This document shows positions 52,659 through 61,721 of a stretch of 64,000 nt of DNA, in pieces. A program made the position numbers and the translations under genes. The DNA is from Salinibacterium sp. (GTDB lineage Bacteria > Actinomycetota > Actinomycetes > Actinomycetales > Microbacteriaceae), in assembly GCA_004297555.1 (NCBI GenBank), contig SCSV01000286.1:44178-108177 (forward strand). Direction: 5' to 3'. The stretch's first letter is position 1, and the number at the start of each line of letters is the position of its first letter. The notes below the pieces were generated by a model. That model was not told the origin of the DNA, made no database searches, and saw only the letters and a program-made list of their open reading frames with translations.

Positions 52659-52992
52659 GGGTGAATCGTGGTGGAGTCACACGAAATTCGCAATGTCTTC
52701 CGCAGCGCGACGAAGTGCACCACGACGCGTGACGGTCTTTGTCATTGGCTCTCGTGGGCGTTGGGCTTCCGCTTGTTCACCGTCCTCACCTTTGACCGCC
52801 GATGTGTCACGTTCCAGCTCACTTGGCGCGGCCCTCAAGGGAAGTGGACGCTGCGGCCTCCCACGCCCGGGCGGAAGCGCCACGGGGGTCAGCTGGTGAC
52901 CAAGTAGGACGGCTTTTTTACAATAACATTAATGTTTTTAGAATTAGAATAGTAGATTCTACTCAAATCGTGTGGTAGGCCTGGAGGCCCAA

Positions 52993-53376
52993 ATGGCACG
53001 CAAGACCGTTCGAATCGACTACCCGAAGGTCGCCGCAGCTCATAAGCGCAAGCTCGCGGCGCTCGGGTTCGGCGAACAGCCCAAGCAGCCGCACTACGAA
53101 CAGAAGTCGGGGTTGCCGATGGCGGGCCCTGCCACTCGAACACCGACCGCGAAGCGCAGCATCGCGAAGCTCTTCGTGCTCAACCGCAAGCACGACCACA
53201 CCGGCACCAGCGGCACCGGCATCGTCGCGGAGGGGGTTCGGTTCAGCAACGGCAAGGTCGCACTGCACTGGCTCTCACACCTGGGTGCGGTCAACGTCTA
53301 CGACTCGATGGACGTCTGCGAGGTGCTTCACGGGCACGACGGCAACACGGTGGTGGAGTGGAAGGACGAGAAGTGA
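52993..53376 (+). CDS. Hypothetical protein
   Basis: MARKTVRIDYPKVAAAHKRKL... Confidence 0.5.
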   Translation: MARKTVRIDYPKVAAAHKRKLAALGFGEQPKQPHYEQKSGLPMAGPATRTPTAKRSIAKLFVLNRKHDHTGTSGTGIVAEGVRFSNGKVALHWLSHLGAVNVYDSMDVCEVLHGHDGNTVVEWKDEK

Positions 53377-54218
53377 ACCCACTCGACGTCGACCGCCTAC
53401 TCGACCCGGTGCTATCCGAACTGAAGGCGACGTCGTCGTGCGAAGCGTACGTCGCCAGTTGGGAGCGCTGGTACCGAGCCGGCGGCCCGGTGACCGTACG
53501 AGGACTCACAGCGCTCGACGTCGCGAAGCTGCGGTCGGTGAGGGACACGCTACTCCGGTCCGAATACGCCCCCGCTACCGTGAAGCGCTGCTTCATCGTC
53601 GCGCACCGGGTGTGGATGAGCCTGACCGAAACGGAAAACAAGGCCGACCCGTTCACGCGCGTGAAGGTCGTTGTCGGCGACAACACGCCACACTGGAACG
53701 TGCTGCAGCCTGGGGAGCTGAAGGTTCTCGCCGACGGTCTGAAGAAAGAGCCCCTCGCGCGCGCGGTGGTTCTCGCGCTCGGGCTCCAGGGCTGGCGGCA
53801 GCACGTGTTGCGCGGGCTGCGCTGGTCAAACGTACGGGAGGATGGCGACGGCTACGTAGTCGAGTACGTCACCAAGCGCGGCAAGCGAGCAGTGAAGCGG
53901 CTGCACCCCGAAGTGATGAAAGCGGTCGAGCAGCTCGGTGGCCCGGTCAGCCCCAACGAGCCGTTCATTGCCGGCAACAAGCGGAAGCCGCTCACCTCGA
54001 ACGACGTCTACCGGCTGGTGACTCGAGCCTGCAAGAATGTACTCGGCCGGCACATCACGCCCCACGGGCTGCGAGCGACGTTCATCACCACGTACATCTC
54101 CCAGAAGAAGAACATCGCGATGGCGGCGCAGCTCGCGGACCAATCGAGCACGAAGACGACTGAGCGGTACCTGCGGTGGACGCTGACGGGAACGAAAGAC
54201 GACGAGGTGAGCCTGTGA
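53373..54218 (+). CDS. Tyrosine recombinase/integrase
   Basis: LGLQGWRQHVLRGLRWSNV; ITPHGLRATFITTY; STKTTERYLRW. Confidence 0.85.
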   Translation: MNPLDVDRLLDPVLSELKATSSCEAYVASWERWYRAGGPVTVRGLTALDVAKLRSVRDTLLRSEYAPATVKRCFIVAHRVWMSLTETENKADPFTRVKVVVGDNTPHWNVLQPGELKVLADGLKKEPLARAVVLALGLQGWRQHVLRGLRWSNVREDGDGYVVEYVTKRGKRAVKRLHPEVMKAVEQLGGPVSPNEPFIAGNKRKPLTSNDVYRLVTRACKNVLGRHITPHGLRATFITTYISQKKNIAMAAQLADQSSTKTTERYLRWTLTGTKDDEVSL

Positions 54219-55117
54219 GTGGTGTGAACGCAGAGACGAAGCGGTTCCGGGCAGCGCTTCACGCGCGGGGCTTCACCAAGGGCCGCGCCAACAGGTACAG
54301 CGTCCGCCGCGTCGGTCACTCCTTCGAGATTCTCTCCAAGGGCGCGGGTGGAGCAGTCGTGATGGTTGCCAAGCAGGCCGTTGTGGAGCGGGCGCTCGAC
54401 GAACTCGCGCGGACCGTTGCCTCCATTCACTTCAACCCGCCGGCCAAAACCTGCAACAAAGACGGAAAGACCTGCAGCTTCCCCACGTGCATGCCGTGTG
54501 ACGAGGTACGCGACGGGCTGGTGCTCGTCGGCGAACAGCCCGAGCAGCCGCTGACGCAGAAGAAGCGGGAGCAGCTACTGAAGCCGCTGCGGTACGCGGC
54601 AAACCCGAGAGCTGTGTTCGAGGCAGCAATCGACGCCGAGCGCGAAGCACTGGTCCACGTTGAGAACAAGACTCTCGACGCCGCCGTCACGCGCCTGAAG
54701 AAGGTCGTCGACCGCAACTCTGGACTCACCAACCTGATGGGTGTGCGTGTGCTCGACCTGCACCACCTGCTGCGTGCGTACGAGACGAAAAGTGGCCGTG
54801 TCTTCCGCGGGACCATTGCGCGGCTGCTCGGGTTCCACGAGAGCGATGTCACCGACGTGCAGCTGCTGAAGGCCATCGCCGCACGTGAAAAGGAGCGCGA
54901 GGCGATGCGCGAGTTCTACGTGGAAGGTCCGCCCGCGTTCCTCCTCAAACGAACCGGCAAGCCACCCATCGCACAACATCTGAAGGACGCCGGTGGCGTG
55001 CTCGACCGAATTGCTACTGCTCGGAAAGCTGCAGGTGACCGGTACGAAAACCATTACGCGCTGAACCAGATTGCACATTGGCTCTGGCGGTTGAGCGGAG
55101 CGGAGAAAGACCCATGA
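54215..55117 (+). CDS. Hypothetical protein
   Basis: GTGA-coupled to integrase; Cys cluster CNKDGKTCSFPTCMPC. Confidence 0.5.
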   Translation: MSGVNAETKRFRAALHARGFTKGRANRYSVRRVGHSFEILSKGAGGAVVMVAKQAVVERALDELARTVASIHFNPPAKTCNKDGKTCSFPTCMPCDEVRDGLVLVGEQPEQPLTQKKREQLLKPLRYAANPRAVFEAAIDAEREALVHVENKTLDAAVTRLKKVVDRNSGLTNLMGVRVLDLHHLLRAYETKSGRVFRGTIARLLGFHESDVTDVQLLKAIAAREKEREAMREFYVEGPPAFLLKRTGKPPIAQHLKDAGGVLDRIATARKAAGDRYENHYALNQIAHWLWRLSGAEKDP

Positions 55118-55308
55118 CAGACGAACAAAAGAAGCTGTTGCGAATGGCGCGTATACACCTCAACTGGGTCTTCTTCGGAGGTGAGTTCGCGACCGAGATG
55201 GAGGAAGGGGTAATCATGTCACTCGCCAGCCACAAGGAGTACGCCGAGGCCAAAGAGTTCTTCAACTCGAAAGAGTGGCATGCGTTCATGAAGAAGGTCT
55301 CCAAGTAA
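55114..55308 (+). CDS. Hypothetical small protein
   Basis: ATGA overlap. Confidence 0.4.
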   Translation: MTDEQKKLLRMARIHLNWVFFGGEFATEMEEGVIMSLASHKEYAEAKEFFNSKEWHAFMKKVSK

Positions 55309-55310
55309 GC

Positions 55311-55979
55311 ATGGAGAACTGGGACCGAGCCCTCCGCTTCACCGAGTGCATCTGTGCCGGCTGCATCTTCGTCGGCTGTGCGATTCTCGACGACGAAAGC
55401 CTGAGCTTGCCGCTCGTCTTCAGCGGAGCTATCACGCTGACCCTCTCACGTGTAACATCGAAGGGTGCCATGAACGAGAACGAGACCACGAACGCAGTAC
55501 CTCCTGGGCAGGCCGGGCATACGGGCACCGTCGAGGCGAGTGCCGGTGGTGGACCGGCCGAAGGTACAACTGCCCAGGAGGCCCTCGGAGCCGCCGGTGT
55601 CACCATCATCACCAGCGAAGAGCAGCTGCGCTCTGCTCTCACCAAGGCGCCGGGGAAAGTGCTGCTCGACTTCGTCGCCCAGGACTGCGAGGCATGCGAG
55701 GGCGAGAAGCCGGCGCTGCAGCAGCTCGCCTCCAGCTGCCCCGGCACGATGGTGCTCTCCGTCGACGTGGACGAGCTGCCTCACATCGCCGATGCGCTCA
55801 AGGCCGACGGGACTCCCACGCTCTACATGGGCGAGGGTGCCGACTTCCTAAAGGACCTGGAGCGCGGCAGCAAGGCGCTCGAAGAAGACAAGCGCGTGCC
55901 TCGGCCGGCACACGTGAAAGAGGTCAACCCAGAGGACCCCAAGCTTTTGAGGCGCCTTCGTTGTGCTCGAAAGAAATGA
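55311..55979 (+). CDS. N-terminal hydrophobic segment plus thioredoxin-like domain
   Basis: KVLLDFVAQDCEACEGEKPALQQLA...TPTLYMGEG. Confidence 0.65.
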   Translation: MENWDRALRFTECICAGCIFVGCAILDDESLSLPLVFSGAITLTLSRVTSKGAMNENETTNAVPPGQAGHTGTVEASAGGGPAEGTTAQEALGAAGVTIITSEEQLRSALTKAPGKVLLDFVAQDCEACEGEKPALQQLASSCPGTMVLSVDVDELPHIADALKADGTPTLYMGEGADFLKDLERGSKALEEDKRVPRPAHVKEVNPEDPKLLRRLRCARKK

Positions 55980-56587
55980 ACCAAGCCGCCCGCAGATACC
56001 GTCGATTGACGGAAGCTGGCATCTGTCCGAGTTGTGCTAAGGCCAAAGCACAACCAGGGAAGACGTGCTGCGAATCTTGCATCAATCGTATCAACAAGCG
56101 ACAAAACACCGCACGGGCAAAAAGGGTCCACGCGGGTCGTTGCGTATCGTGCTTTCGCCCCGCAATTCCCGGCTACATGATGTGCCGAAAACATCGCCCG
56201 TTGGCTAAGTCCTACTCACGAAACTATTACCATCGCAGTACTCCGCGTATCGTTCTTCAGTCCCTGCTTCGAGCTGCACGTGGGCGCGCCAAGAAAAAAG
56301 GTCTGAAGTTTGAAATATCCATCGCCGATTTCCCCACCTTCCCGGTGGTGTGTTCCGTGCTGGGAATAGAAATCAGATATGCCCGTCCGGGAGTTCAGGG
56401 TCCTCACAACAATAGCCCCTCCATCGACCGTATCGACAACTCTAAAGGGTACATCGGAGGGAACGTCCGAGTAATTTCGTACCGAGCCAATCGCCTCCGA
56501 AGTGATGCCACACTCGAGGAACTTCGAGCAATCACCCAGGATGCAGAAAAACTCACACGGAGGACCAACGAGTGCGCTCGGAAGTGA
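55976..56587 (+). CDS. Zn-finger/HNH-like homing endonuclease-type protein
   Basis: CPSCAKAK...CCESC...CVSCFRP...CRKH; SIDRIDNSKGYIGGNVRVISYRAN. Confidence 0.7.
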   Translation: MNQAARRYRRLTEAGICPSCAKAKAQPGKTCCESCINRINKRQNTARAKRVHAGRCVSCFRPAIPGYMMCRKHRPLAKSYSRNYYHRSTPRIVLQSLLRAARGRAKKKGLKFEISIADFPTFPVVCSVLGIEIRYARPGVQGPHNNSPSIDRIDNSKGYIGGNVRVISYRANRLRSDATLEELRAITQDAEKLTRRTNECARK

Positions 56588-56787
56588 GGCGGAGAAAGCC
56601 GAAGATGCCACACGCGCAGCTGGCGCGCGTTCGACGCGAGAAGCGCATCGCGCGCCTCCGCGCCAAGCTCGACAAGGTTGCCAGGGCAACCGCTCACGCC
56701 GAGCACACACCGGCCGCGGAGCAGCTCACCCGACAGGACGTGAAGTACCTCCACGACTACTTCGACGCCGGGGGGTTCGTCTGGTGA
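56572..56787 (+). CDS. Small basic hypothetical protein
   Basis: ORF 71 aa. Confidence 0.35.
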   Translation: MRSEVRRRKPKMPHAQLARVRREKRIARLRAKLDKVARATAHAEHTPAAEQLTRQDVKYLHDYFDAGGFVW

Positions 56788-57080
56788 GTGCACCCAAGCG
56801 CAAGCGCGCCAAGCGCAAACCGCGCGCCCCAAAGATGCTGGCGAGCGCACGCGCTGCTGCCGAAGCCGGTACGGTGTTCACCAATCCGTTCACTGAAGCT
56901 GTGTTCGGCGAAGAGCCACAATTCGACGGCTCAAAGCATCCTCAGCACCAGCCCCAGTCCCGATGCGAACAAGCCGAACGAGAAGCGCGAATCGCGGCCA
57001 TCCCATTCATACCGAGAGACATCGACTACCGCGACGCCGCACGACGCGACCCGGTCGCCAACTTCTTCTACGGGAAGTGA
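56784..57080 (+). CDS. Hypothetical protein
   Basis: GTG start overlapping previous TGA. Confidence 0.4.
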   Translation: MSAPKRKRAKRKPRAPKMLASARAAAEAGTVFTNPFTEAVFGEEPQFDGSKHPQHQPQSRCEQAEREARIAAIPFIPRDIDYRDAARRDPVANFFYGK

Positions 57081-57098
57081 TGGTAGTAGACTGGTCCA

Positions 57099-57341
57099 AT
57101 GCGACCTGCACTCGCGCTGCTCCTGATGCTCGGCTGTGCCACGGTGCGCTCGACATACGAAGAGTCGAGTGAGTGCCCGGTCGTGATGACCGAGGAGCAG
57201 CACGCGAGTGGCGTCGTGCGCTGCCGAGCACTCTGCTCTTCATATGCACGGGACTTCTCGTCGTACGACACCGACTGCAAATGCCGCTGCCGGCCGGCGG
57301 GGCGAAGAGCGCAGGCTACCGCGCCGTCGAACCAGCTCTAG
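57099..57341 (+). CDS. Small lipoprotein
   Basis: MRPALALLLMLGCATV lipobox, Cys-rich. Confidence 0.6.
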   Translation: MRPALALLLMLGCATVRSTYEESSECPVVMTEEQHASGVVRCRALCSSYARDFSSYDTDCKCRCRPAGRRAQATAPSNQL

Positions 57342-57504
57342 TTGAGTTCCGATTCGACCATCGAGTGCATCACGAAGGCGAAGAGGTCTGCTCGAATCGT
57401 CTCGGCGCCGACCACCTGGATTGCCAAGCTCAGCCTCCTTTAGATGAAGACGTTACCAGAGGGTAGCATCAAAGTGTACACTGTAAAATTGGGCAGCGCG
57501 GCCT

Positions 57505-57825
57505 CTAAGGCCACGTCCACATGCAGTCCTTCGCGAGCCCGTTCATGCACTGTGTGCAGTCTTTGGTGACGGCGGTGAGCGGAGTGCACTGCGTGGCTTG
57601 ACCAAGGTCACGCACTCCTGCGTCACGTGCCAACTTCACGTTGCCGTAAACCAAAAACTTCGGGGCCTCAGCGCTCTGGAAGTCGCGCCGTAGGTCTACC
57701 GCGTGGGTGAAGGGCTTCGCGGGCGCCGCGTCGGCACGACCCAACAAAGCGCCAACAGCTTCGCGCCCACCGACTCCAACCGACGCGCCTGCAAGAAGAA
57801 GTGCTGCTACCTGGGCCTTGCTCAT
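57505..57825 (-). CDS. Small exported protein
   Basis: MSKAQVAALLLAGASVGVG; CTQC. Confidence 0.45.
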   Translation of the reverse strand: MSKAQVAALLLAGASVGVGGREAVGALLGRADAAPAKPFTHAVDLRRDFQSAEAPKFLVYGNVKLARDAGVRDLGQATQCTPLTAVTKDCTQCMNGLAKDCMWTWP

Positions 57826-57842
57826 GGTAAAACCTCGCTTTC

Positions 57843-58595
57843 ATGCGGACTATACAAGGGCTGGGGATTCTTGCCATTGTTGCCTTTGCTTACTGGGCAG
57901 GCAGCATTGATGGGAGACGCGCTGCCTTTACCCCAACCATCGTGGTGGACCCAACTACCGGGACGAAGTCACTCAAGGTTGGCCCGGTTGGGGTGCAGAC
58001 GGTGAGCAAACGAGACGGTGGTTCCACCGGGCTCTACTACGACTGGGCTGGGCTGGTGCACGTGTTCAACCCTGGAGCCACATCCGTGCTGATGTTGGGG
58101 CTCGGAGGTGGCGAGATGCTTCGCGTGTTGCGTGCGCGCAACCCGACCATCGCGCTCACCGCGGTGGAAATCGACGACCGCGTGGTGAGCGCGGCACTTC
58201 GGAACTTCCAGGAGAACGTGAGAGACGTCACCATCGTCACCGCCGACGCTGCACGGTACATGAGCCAACAGTGTCCCGGTGCGCGCTTCGACGCCATCAT
58301 CGTGGACATCTTCGAGGGCAGCGAGCTGCCAGAGCACTTTCAATCAAGCGCGTTCTTCAAGGACGTCGAGCGGTGTTTGCTGCCGCGCGGCATGGTCATC
58401 ATGAACGCGCGGGACAGGGGGCTGGCGCGTGAGATTGCGCCTGCGATGCACGACGCAGGGTTCGAAGACGTGATGGCGTTCCCGGTGGTCGGAACGCCGT
58501 CCGTGATGCTCTGGGCAGTGCGGAAGGATGACTGGGGCGAAGTGGACGTGCCGAAGGAGCTGGAGCCCGGGTTCTACGCGACGTGGAGCTTGTGA
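57843..58595 (+). CDS. Membrane-anchored spermidine-synthase-like SAM fold protein
   Basis: SVLMLGLGGGEMLRVLR...LTAVEIDDRVVSAA...DAIIVDIFEGSELPEHFQS. Confidence 0.75.
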   Translation: MRTIQGLGILAIVAFAYWAGSIDGRRAAFTPTIVVDPTTGTKSLKVGPVGVQTVSKRDGGSTGLYYDWAGLVHVFNPGATSVLMLGLGGGEMLRVLRARNPTIALTAVEIDDRVVSAALRNFQENVRDVTIVTADAARYMSQQCPGARFDAIIVDIFEGSELPEHFQSSAFFKDVERCLLPRGMVIMNARDRGLAREIAPAMHDAGFEDVMAFPVVGTPSVMLWAVRKDDWGEVDVPKELEPGFYATWSL

Positions 58596-58639
58596 ATTTA
58601 CCGGTAGCCCTTATAGTCTAAAGGGCCGGAGGACGGACT

Positions 58640-58894
58640 ATGACGAAACTGCTGCTGCTGTGTACCTGTGTTGTGCTTTCTGCGTGTGGGGGTAGTAATG
58701 AGGGAAGCTGCGTTTGTGCCTGCACGCGCCTCTCCGAACCAACCTCCGGTTGCGTGTTGTGGTACTGCGACGGAGTTCCTCCCACCTGCGAAGAGCTGGT
58801 GAGGGTCAACCCACGATGTGGACAGGAGAGGTGCTCATCGGGCATGGACAACGAAAGACCCGTAGAGCCTCTTACGGCGTCGTCACGTCAATGA
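58640..58894 (+). CDS. Cys-rich lipoprotein
   Basis: MTKLLLLCTCVVLSACGGS lipobox. Confidence 0.6.
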   Translation: MTKLLLLCTCVVLSACGGSNEGSCVCACTRLSEPTSGCVLWYCDGVPPTCEELVRVNPRCGQERCSSGMDNERPVEPLTASSRQ

Positions 58895-60098
58895 AGTAGT
58901 CGTTGGTGTTGGCAGGGTCAGCTGAAGAACCACCACAGAAACTGACCTTCACCACATCGGTAGACTCACAAAACGCCATGAGCTGCCCAGTGTCCCAGGC
59001 CGCATCATCCTGCTGAGGCGTAATCTCGACATGCTGACCGACTGAGCATGTCACAGTTGCAGTAGCCACCGCACATCCAAACGTTGCTCCGGCTGCGCCA
59101 ATCGTGAGGTTTTGCACATCGGTTCGAGCGCCGAGTCCAGAGCCCCACGCTGTAGCTGCGGAGGCACCACCACTGCGCAGTACTTGACCTGCAGTACCAG
59201 CCGCTCCATTTATCACTACTCCAGGGTTTGCATTGATAGCAAACATCGCCGTTCCAACCGAGTTGTTTACTTCAACCAAAAGGTCAGACCCCGCTTCGGC
59301 GGCAATAATCGGTTGCAGAGTAATAGGCGCAACCGTGGAGGACACAGTTGCCGCGTTCGTGCTGCTGTAGATGGTAAAGGTCGCCGTGGTAAAACTCCCA
59401 ACAATACTGGTTCCATCCAGTACAACGTTGCCCTGCTCATCAATTGTAAACAGGCTCGCCCCAGCTGAGTTATTCACCTCCAGCACCAAGTCACCAGCCG
59501 TGAGGTCAACGGTCGGCGCGATGGTGATGGCCGCGACGGTGGTACTCGTCGTGGCATCGTTGGTCGCGCTGGTGATGTTGAAGGTCTGAGTGGCGAGGGT
59601 GGACGCGAGGTCTCCTCCTCCCAGCGAGATATCTCCAGACGACCCAGTTGCCGTCAACGCTCCCGTTGCTGTGAGCGGCCCAGCGAACGTCACCGTTGTC
59701 CCATCGCTGCTCGCGTAGTCCGAAGCACCCGCGCCGAAGTCGATGCGCGCGCCGTTGGTGATGACAGCGAACGCGTTCGAACCGCTCGCGATGATGCTGG
59801 AGTACGTGGCGTCGGTGTAGAACCCCAATGTGGACCTGAGTTGAGCACCGGTAAAATAGATGAAGTTGTTGTCCTGGGCCGAAGTGATGGCGCCAGTTAT
59901 TGAGGTCGTTGAGCTATCGAACACGATGCGCTCCACTGTGAGGTCGCCATCGTTTGCAAGAGTGAGGTTCGCACCGCTTGCAGTGAAGTACCGACGGAAC
60001 AGGTCGCTGCGCGAAATCTCCGGGTCCGAGGAGTAGGCCACCCCGGCCGCGAAAATCGCCGACATCAGCCACGGCGCCCAGGTACGAAGCGCTCGCAT
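58872..60098 (-). CDS. Fibre-like repetitive protein with N-terminal hydrophobic signal
   Basis: Repeats DLVLEVNNSAGASLFTIDEQGNVVLDGT / DLLVEVNNSVGTAMFAINANPGVVINGA. Confidence 0.6.
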   Translation of the reverse strand: MRALRTWAPWLMSAIFAAGVAYSSDPEISRSDLFRRYFTASGANLTLANDGDLTVERIVFDSSTTSITGAITSAQDNNFIYFTGAQLRSTLGFYTDATYSSIIASGSNAFAVITNGARIDFGAGASDYASSDGTTVTFAGPLTATGALTATGSSGDISLGGGDLASTLATQTFNITSATNDATTSTTVAAITIAPTVDLTAGDLVLEVNNSAGASLFTIDEQGNVVLDGTSIVGSFTTATFTIYSSTNAATVSSTVAPITLQPIIAAEAGSDLLVEVNNSVGTAMFAINANPGVVINGAAGTAGQVLRSGGASAATAWGSGLGARTDVQNLTIGAAGATFGCAVATATVTCSVGQHVEITPQQDDAAWDTGQLMAFCESTDVVKVSFCGGSSADPANTNDYFIDVTTP

Positions 60099-60610
60099 CA
60101 CGGGCACTCCATGATGCGAAGGTCGACGGTGGTGCCGTCGGAGATACACGAGGCGTTGACGGTCCCAGCGAGGTTCACCTTGATGCAGTCCAGCTCCTCC
60201 AGCTCCATGCCGGTTGCCAGCACCGCAGCTGCGCCGTCGAACTCGCAGCTGATGGTCTCGCTGGCCGTGGACGCGCAGATGGTGATGGAGACTCGGTCAG
60301 CCCGCGCAGTTGACGGAACGTTTGCCGCGGTGCCTGTGATGCTCTGCTGAGTATGAGTGCACGCACCGTGCGTTCCACTCGCCGCACCCGAAGGGGTGCT
60401 CGCGCTCGAAGTGGTGATGAGGTGGCCGTTCGCGTCGGTCTTGATGGTGCGCGTCTCGGGAACGGCATCCTCCGTCTGACCGGTAATCATCACCTCTTGC
60501 TGACCGAGCAAAGTCTTGGTGACCAGTGAGAGTTCTCGCTGGGCCAGAACGCTTCCGCTCACGAGAAGCGTGGCGCAGGCCACTCCGAAAACTTTCCAGT
60601 TCGTCTTCAT
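60098..60610 (-). CDS. Exported protein
   Basis: Signal MKTNWKVFGVACATLLVSGSVLAQ; GGAGTCCTGCACATG start. Confidence 0.6.
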   Translation of the reverse strand: MKTNWKVFGVACATLLVSGSVLAQRELSLVTKTLLGQQEVMITGQTEDAVPETRTIKTDANGHLITTSSASTPSGAASGTHGACTHTQQSITGTAANVPSTARADRVSITICASTASETISCEFDGAAAVLATGMELEELDCIKVNLAGTVNASCISDGTTVDLRIMECP

Positions 60611-60623
60611 GTGCAGGACTCCT

Positions 60624-60986
60624 TCACTTGCTGCTACTGCCGAGCCAGACTCCGGCGTTGTGCGCCACGTGCGACGCCACCGCACCGAGCAATCCGTGCT
60701 GGTCGAAAGCCTTGGAGTAGACGAATCCGCCGACGGCAGCGTCCACCTCGAGTCCGGGATGGGCGAGGCCGAAGAGCGCTGCTTGCGCGAGTCGTGCAGC
60801 GGCCGGGTTCACCCCGAGCATGCGCTGTCCGAGGCCGCGTTCCATCACCACCCGGTACTCCAGCTCCTCGGCGAGTTCCGGGAGCCCGAAGCCGCCGAGG
60901 AAGTGAGAGCCGGGCGCTCGATGCGCACCGAGCACGGACGCTTTCGCAAAGCCCCAGGCCATGCACGCCAAGACGTACCAGAGCAT
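60624..60986 (-). CDS. CPBP-family (CAAX-like) intramembrane metalloprotease homolog, short
   Basis: EELEYRVVMERGLG; ALFGLAHPG; SHVAHNAGVWLG. Confidence 0.55.
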   Translation of the reverse strand: MLWYVLACMAWGFAKASVLGAHRAPGSHFLGGFGLPELAEELEYRVVMERGLGQRMLGVNPAAARLAQAALFGLAHPGLEVDAAVGGFVYSKAFDQHGLLGAVASHVAHNAGVWLGSSSK

Positions 60987-61013
60987 GTGGAAAGGGTACC
61001 CCCATCTACATAG

Positions 61014-61721
61014 ATGGCGAAGAAATCCCAACCTGATATACGCATGTGCATGGTCGGGAGACGCTTCGGAAAGTTAGTAGTCGTGGAGCTGTTCGACACT
61101 GTCCGCTACGGGAAGCGGAAAAAACCATTCAAGCGCTGGCGGTGTCGATGTGATTGTGGGGCCGAACGCAACGTCCTCCAACCTCATTTGACTCGAGGTC
61201 GTCAAGTTTCATGTGGCTGTTCCAAGTTGGCGGACCGTTCTGCCCCGCCCCCAACGGCAGTCCTCGGCGCTCGCTGGATTCCGTTGGGGAACGGTAAGTT
61301 CACCCTCGTTGACGAAGCTGACTTCGAAAAGCTTTCACGTCATCCATGGTCGCTCGACTCCGTCGGCTACGCAGGACGTCGTGTCGACAACCGACTGGTC
61401 AGGCTTCACCGATTTCTTCTTCCTGGGGTGCCTCTCGTCGACCACAGGAACAGGAATCGACTAGACAACCGCCGCGATAACCTACGGGCTGTCACACTTC
61501 AACAAAGCGTGATGAACACCGGACTGCAGAAGGACAATCGCAGTGGGTACCGAGGCGTTAGTTTCTACCCACCAACGAAGAAGTGGCGTGCGCGACTTGC
61601 ACGAAAGTTCCTCGGCTACTTCACGACACCAGAAGATGCCGCACATGCATGGGACGAAGCAGCTCTACGTGCGTTTGGCGCGTTTGTTCGTCTCAACTTT
61701 CCCAAAAGGAGGGAGCGGTAG
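61014..61721 (+). CDS. Zn-ribbon plus HNH plus AP2-domain homing endonuclease
   Basis: CRCDCGAERNVLQPHLTRGRQVSCGC; VDHRNRNRLDNRRDNLRAVT; SGYRGVSFYPPTKKWRARLARKFLGYFTTPEDAAHAWDEAA. Confidence 0.85.
   Translation: MAKKSQPDIRMCMVGRRFGKLVVVELFDTVRYGKRKKPFKRWRCRCDCGAERNVLQPHLTRGRQVSCGCSKLADRSAPPPTAVLGARWIPLGNGKFTLVDEADFEKLSRHPWSLDSVGYAGRRVDNRLVRLHRFLLPGVPLVDHRNRNRLDNRRDNLRAVTLQQSVMNTGLQKDNRSGYRGVSFYPPTKKWRARLARKFLGYFTTPEDAAHAWDEAALRAFGAFVRLNFPKRRER

Noticed and set aside
57473-57482. AGTGTACACT palindrome in an AT-richer intergenic gap
   Set aside because: Single 10-bp palindrome with no second copy noticed; not enough to claim an operator.
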